This document shows positions 12,424 through 13,991 of a stretch of DNA of 13,991 nucleotides, piece after piece (positions within the stretch are counted from its first letter, which is position 1; each line of letters opens with the position of its first letter). Below the pieces are notes generated by a model. The model made no database searches. It was not told the DNA's origin and saw nothing but the letters and a program-made list of their open reading frames with translations. Both the position numbers and the translations under genes were made by a program. The stretch comes from JAUXLW01 sp964195005 (GTDB lineage: Bacteria; Actinomycetota; Acidimicrobiia; Spongiisociales; SHLN01). The stretch covers positions 1-13,991 of the forward strand of contig CAXMOO010000168.1 of assembly GCA_964195005.1 (NCBI GenBank), written 5' to 3'.

Positions 12424-13851
12424 ATGACAGAGCCGACTGCCGACATCGCTGTAATCGGGCTCGCCGTGATGGGCCGCAACCTGGCCCTCAACATGGCCGA
12501 CCATGGGTTCCAGGTTGCGGTATACAACCGCACTACTGCCCGCAAGGACGAGTTCATGGCCGAAGAAGGGTCGGCCGCCGGGATCATTGCAGCGAACACT
12601 CTCGAGGAGCTCGTCCCAATGCTCAAGACTCCTCGCCGCGCCCTCATCATGGTTCAGGCCGGCCCCCCTACTGATGCGGTGATTGATCAGCTGTCCGGCC
12701 TCCTCGATGCCGGCGACATCATTCTCGACGGTGGCAATGCCCACTATGACGACACGGCTCGTCGAACCAGCCAGCTCGAGGCAGAGGGCTTCCTTTTCAT
12801 CGGCACGGGGGTTTCGGGGGGGGAGGAAGGTGCTCGCTATGGCCCGTCCATCATGCCGGGAGGGTCTCCCGCTGCATGGCCGGAGGTGAAGGAGATTCTG
12901 CAATCGATTGCCGCCAAGGTGGCAGACGGAACGCCATGCTGCGATTGGGTTGGCCCCGGGGGAGCAGGTCACTACGTGAAGATGGTCCACAACGGCATCG
13001 AATATGGGGACATGCAGGTGCTGGCCGAGGCTTACGCGCTGCTCCACACGGGTTTGCGAATTTCCCACGACGAGATGGCGGCAGTCTTCACTTCCTGGAA
13101 GGACGGGCCTCTCAACTCGTATCTGACCGAAATAACCGCCGACATCATGGCCTTTCGGGACCGGGACGGGTCACCCCTCCTGGACAAGATCCTCGATGCC
13201 GCCGGCCAGAAGGGTACCGGAAAATGGACCGGGATTTCATCACTCCAGCTGGGTGTGCCGGTGACGCTGGTGTCCGAAGCCGTGTATGCGCGGGTTGTCT
13301 CGGCGCTCAAGGACCAGCGAGTAGCCGCATCGGAAATTCTCTCTGGCCCGTCCCCCGTAATCGACGGAGACCGGAAGTCCATCATCGAAGACATCCACGA
13401 TGCTCTCTACGCATCCAAAATCGTCAGCTACGCGCAGGGTTTCATGCTGTTGAGGGCAGCGGCGAAGGAGTACGAATGGGAGCTCGACTTCGGAGGCATC
13501 GCGTATCTGTGGCGGGAGGGGTGCATTATCCGCTCGGCGCTGCTCGAGTACATCAAACAGGCGTTTGCCCACGACCCCGCGCTCGAGTCTCTGATCATCG
13601 ATCCCTACTTTCAGGGCGAGCTCGAGAAGTCGCAGCCAGGTTGGCGGCGTACCGTAGGGAGAGCAGTAGAGGCGGGGATCCCAGTGCCGGCATATTCGGC
13701 GGCGCTGGCCTTTTACGACGGATACCGCACTGCCCGTCTGCCCGCCAACCTCATCCAGGCCCAGCGTGACTACTTCGGCGCCCACACATATGAGCGGGTC
13801 GACCGTCCCCGCGGTGAGTTCTTCCATACAGAGTGGGCGGGGGAGAACTGA
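12424..13851 (+). CDS. gnd: 6-phosphogluconate dehydrogenase, decarboxylating
   Basis: A 475-residue cytosolic enzyme of the oxidative pentose phosphate pathway that converts 6-phosphogluconate to ribulose 5-phosphate and CO2 with reduction of NADP. The N-terminal Rossmann fold has IGLAVMGRNLALN (11-23), and Asn35-Arg36-Thr37 after the second strand fits NADP preference. VSGGEEGARYGPSIMPGG (130-147) is the substrate loop, and HYVKMVHNGIEYGDMQ carries catalytic Lys186 and Glu193. GTGKWT and the C-terminal NLIQAQRDYFGAHTYER, whose His enters the partner's active site, are intact. The length is that of the long, homodimeric form. The start follows a leaderless-type promoter. No zwf or pgl gene is adjacent within the window. 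Confidence 0.97.
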   Translation: MTEPTADIAVIGLAVMGRNLALNMADHGFQVAVYNRTTARKDEFMAEEGSAAGIIAANTLEELVPMLKTPRRALIMVQAGPPTDAVIDQLSGLLDAGDIILDGGNAHYDDTARRTSQLEAEGFLFIGTGVSGGEEGARYGPSIMPGGSPAAWPEVKEILQSIAAKVADGTPCCDWVGPGGAGHYVKMVHNGIEYGDMQVLAEAYALLHTGLRISHDEMAAVFTSWKDGPLNSYLTEITADIMAFRDRDGSPLLDKILDAAGQKGTGKWTGISSLQLGVPVTLVSEAVYARVVSALKDQRVAASEILSGPSPVIDGDRKSIIEDIHDALYASKIVSYAQGFMLLRAAAKEYEWELDFGGIAYLWREGCIIRSALLEYIKQAFAHDPALESLIIDPYFQGELEKSQPGWRRTVGRAVEAGIPVPAYSAALAFYDGYRTARLPANLIQAQRDYFGAHTYERVDRPRGEFFHTEWAGEN

Positions 13852-13880
13852 GTTCTCGAAGGCACAATCGACCGCGTAGC

Positions 13881-13886
13881 TAACAT
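13881..13886 (+). promoter_or_regulatory. Weak candidate -10 (TAACAT) for the gene at the right edge
   Basis: TAACAT fits TANNNT and ends nine bases before ATG 13896; no Shine-Dalgarno is seen. The spacing is slightly longer than for the other leaderless candidates in the window. Confidence 0.3.
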
Positions 13887-13895
13887 CGGTTGGCC

Positions 13896-13991
13896 ATGAC
13901 AGATCAGCCCGAGACAGATCAGCCCGAGACAGATCAGCCCGAGACAGATCAGCCCGAGACAGATCAGCCCGAGACAGATCAGCCCGAGACA
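13896..13991 (+). CDS. Start of an unknown protein with N-terminal TDQPE repeats (cut by window edge)
   Basis: The frame opens at ATG 13896 and stays open for all 32 visible codons: Met, six copies of Thr-Asp-Gln-Pro-Glu, and the Thr of a seventh. Such a stretch would be acidic, proline-containing and disordered. Nothing of the folded part is visible, so no function can be given. The repeat unit is a multiple of three bases, so copy-number change would not break the frame. It begins 44 bases after gnd. The ATG is the only reasonable start seen, but whether this is a true gene rests on sequence beyond the window. Confidence 0.5.
   Translation, partial: MTDQPETDQPETDQPETDQPETDQPETDQPET
13899..13991 (+). 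repeat. Perfect 15-base tandem repeat, at least 6.2 copies
   Basis: The unit ACAGATCAGCCCGAG occurs six times without a single mismatch and continues three bases into a seventh copy at the window end. It starts directly after the ATG at 13896, in frame. Perfect identity suggests recent expansion by slippage, or an assembly that looped in a repeat at a contig end. Confidence 0.95.

Noticed and set aside
12250..13068. A 272-codon minus-strand frame overlapping gnd.
   Set aside because: It is antisense to 6-phosphogluconate dehydrogenase, whose motifs and length are complete, and has no recognisable domain.
1..13991. Search for defence, mobile or secondary metabolite systems.
   Set aside because: No transposase, integrase, toxin-antitoxin, nuclease, CRISPR or biosynthetic genes are visible; all large frames are explained by core metabolism, transport or SOS repair.

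Overview
The window is GC-rich chromosomal DNA, densely packed with genes on both strands. It looks like an actinobacterium, and I would guess class Acidimicrobiia or a relative. The grounds are a perfect actinobacterial-type LexA box, a LexA-controlled imuA'-imuB mutasome pair, lipoproteins with long threonine linkers, many GTG starts, and repeated leaderless promoter-start arrangements. The lineage is inferred from style, not from a marker gene. I see no rRNA, tRNA, CRISPR array, transposase, integrase or phage gene.

Layout. (1) 1-1185, minus: the N-terminal 395 codons of an MBOAT O-acyltransferase (AlgI type), running off the left edge. (2) 1301-3343, plus: a LexA box overlapping the promoter, then imuA' and imuB, translationally overlapped. 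They form two parts of the SOS mutagenesis complex; the polymerase DnaE2 is not here. (3) 3344-3698: a 355-base spacer with two inverted, REP-like, G-quadruplex-capable hairpin elements. (4) 3699-7308, plus: an adenosine-deaminase-family enzyme, then a complete polar amino acid ABC importer (lipoprotein binding protein, permease, ATPase). (5) 7305-8851, minus: a two-gene unit with a dienoyl-CoA-isomerase-like crotonase and a PlsC-type acyltransferase. (6) 8918-10413, plus and divergent from it: an MFE-2-type (3R)-hydroxyacyl-CoA dehydrogenase overlapping 5-formyltetrahydrofolate cyclo-ligase. (7) 10566-12191: a small unknown lipoprotein (minus), a YbaK-type aminoacyl-tRNA deacylase (plus) and thiamine pyrophosphokinase (minus). 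(8) 12424-13851, plus: 6-phosphogluconate dehydrogenase. (9) 13896-13991: the start of a gene whose first 32 codons are Met followed by a perfect 15-base tandem repeat (TDQPE), cut by the window edge.

How the parts relate. imuA'-imuB is a DNA-damage module that would need DnaE2 supplied from elsewhere. The crotonase, PlsC and MFE-2-like genes surround one 66-base divergent promoter and together suggest a fatty acyl-CoA oxidation and phospholipid locus. The remaining genes are housekeeping: nucleoside salvage, amino acid uptake, folate repair, tRNA proofreading, thiamine cofactor formation and the pentose phosphate pathway.

The most interesting signals are not a new multi-gene system, which I did not find. 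They are: the paired G-rich inverted elements at 3370-3414 and 3620-3654; a repeated geometry in which a TANNNT hexamer lies 6-8 bases before start codons that lack a Shine-Dalgarno; the leaderless-looking LexA-controlled imuA' with a P-loop lacking its lysine; the dienoyl-CoA isomerase residue triad in the crotonase; and the in-frame 15-base repeat at the right edge.
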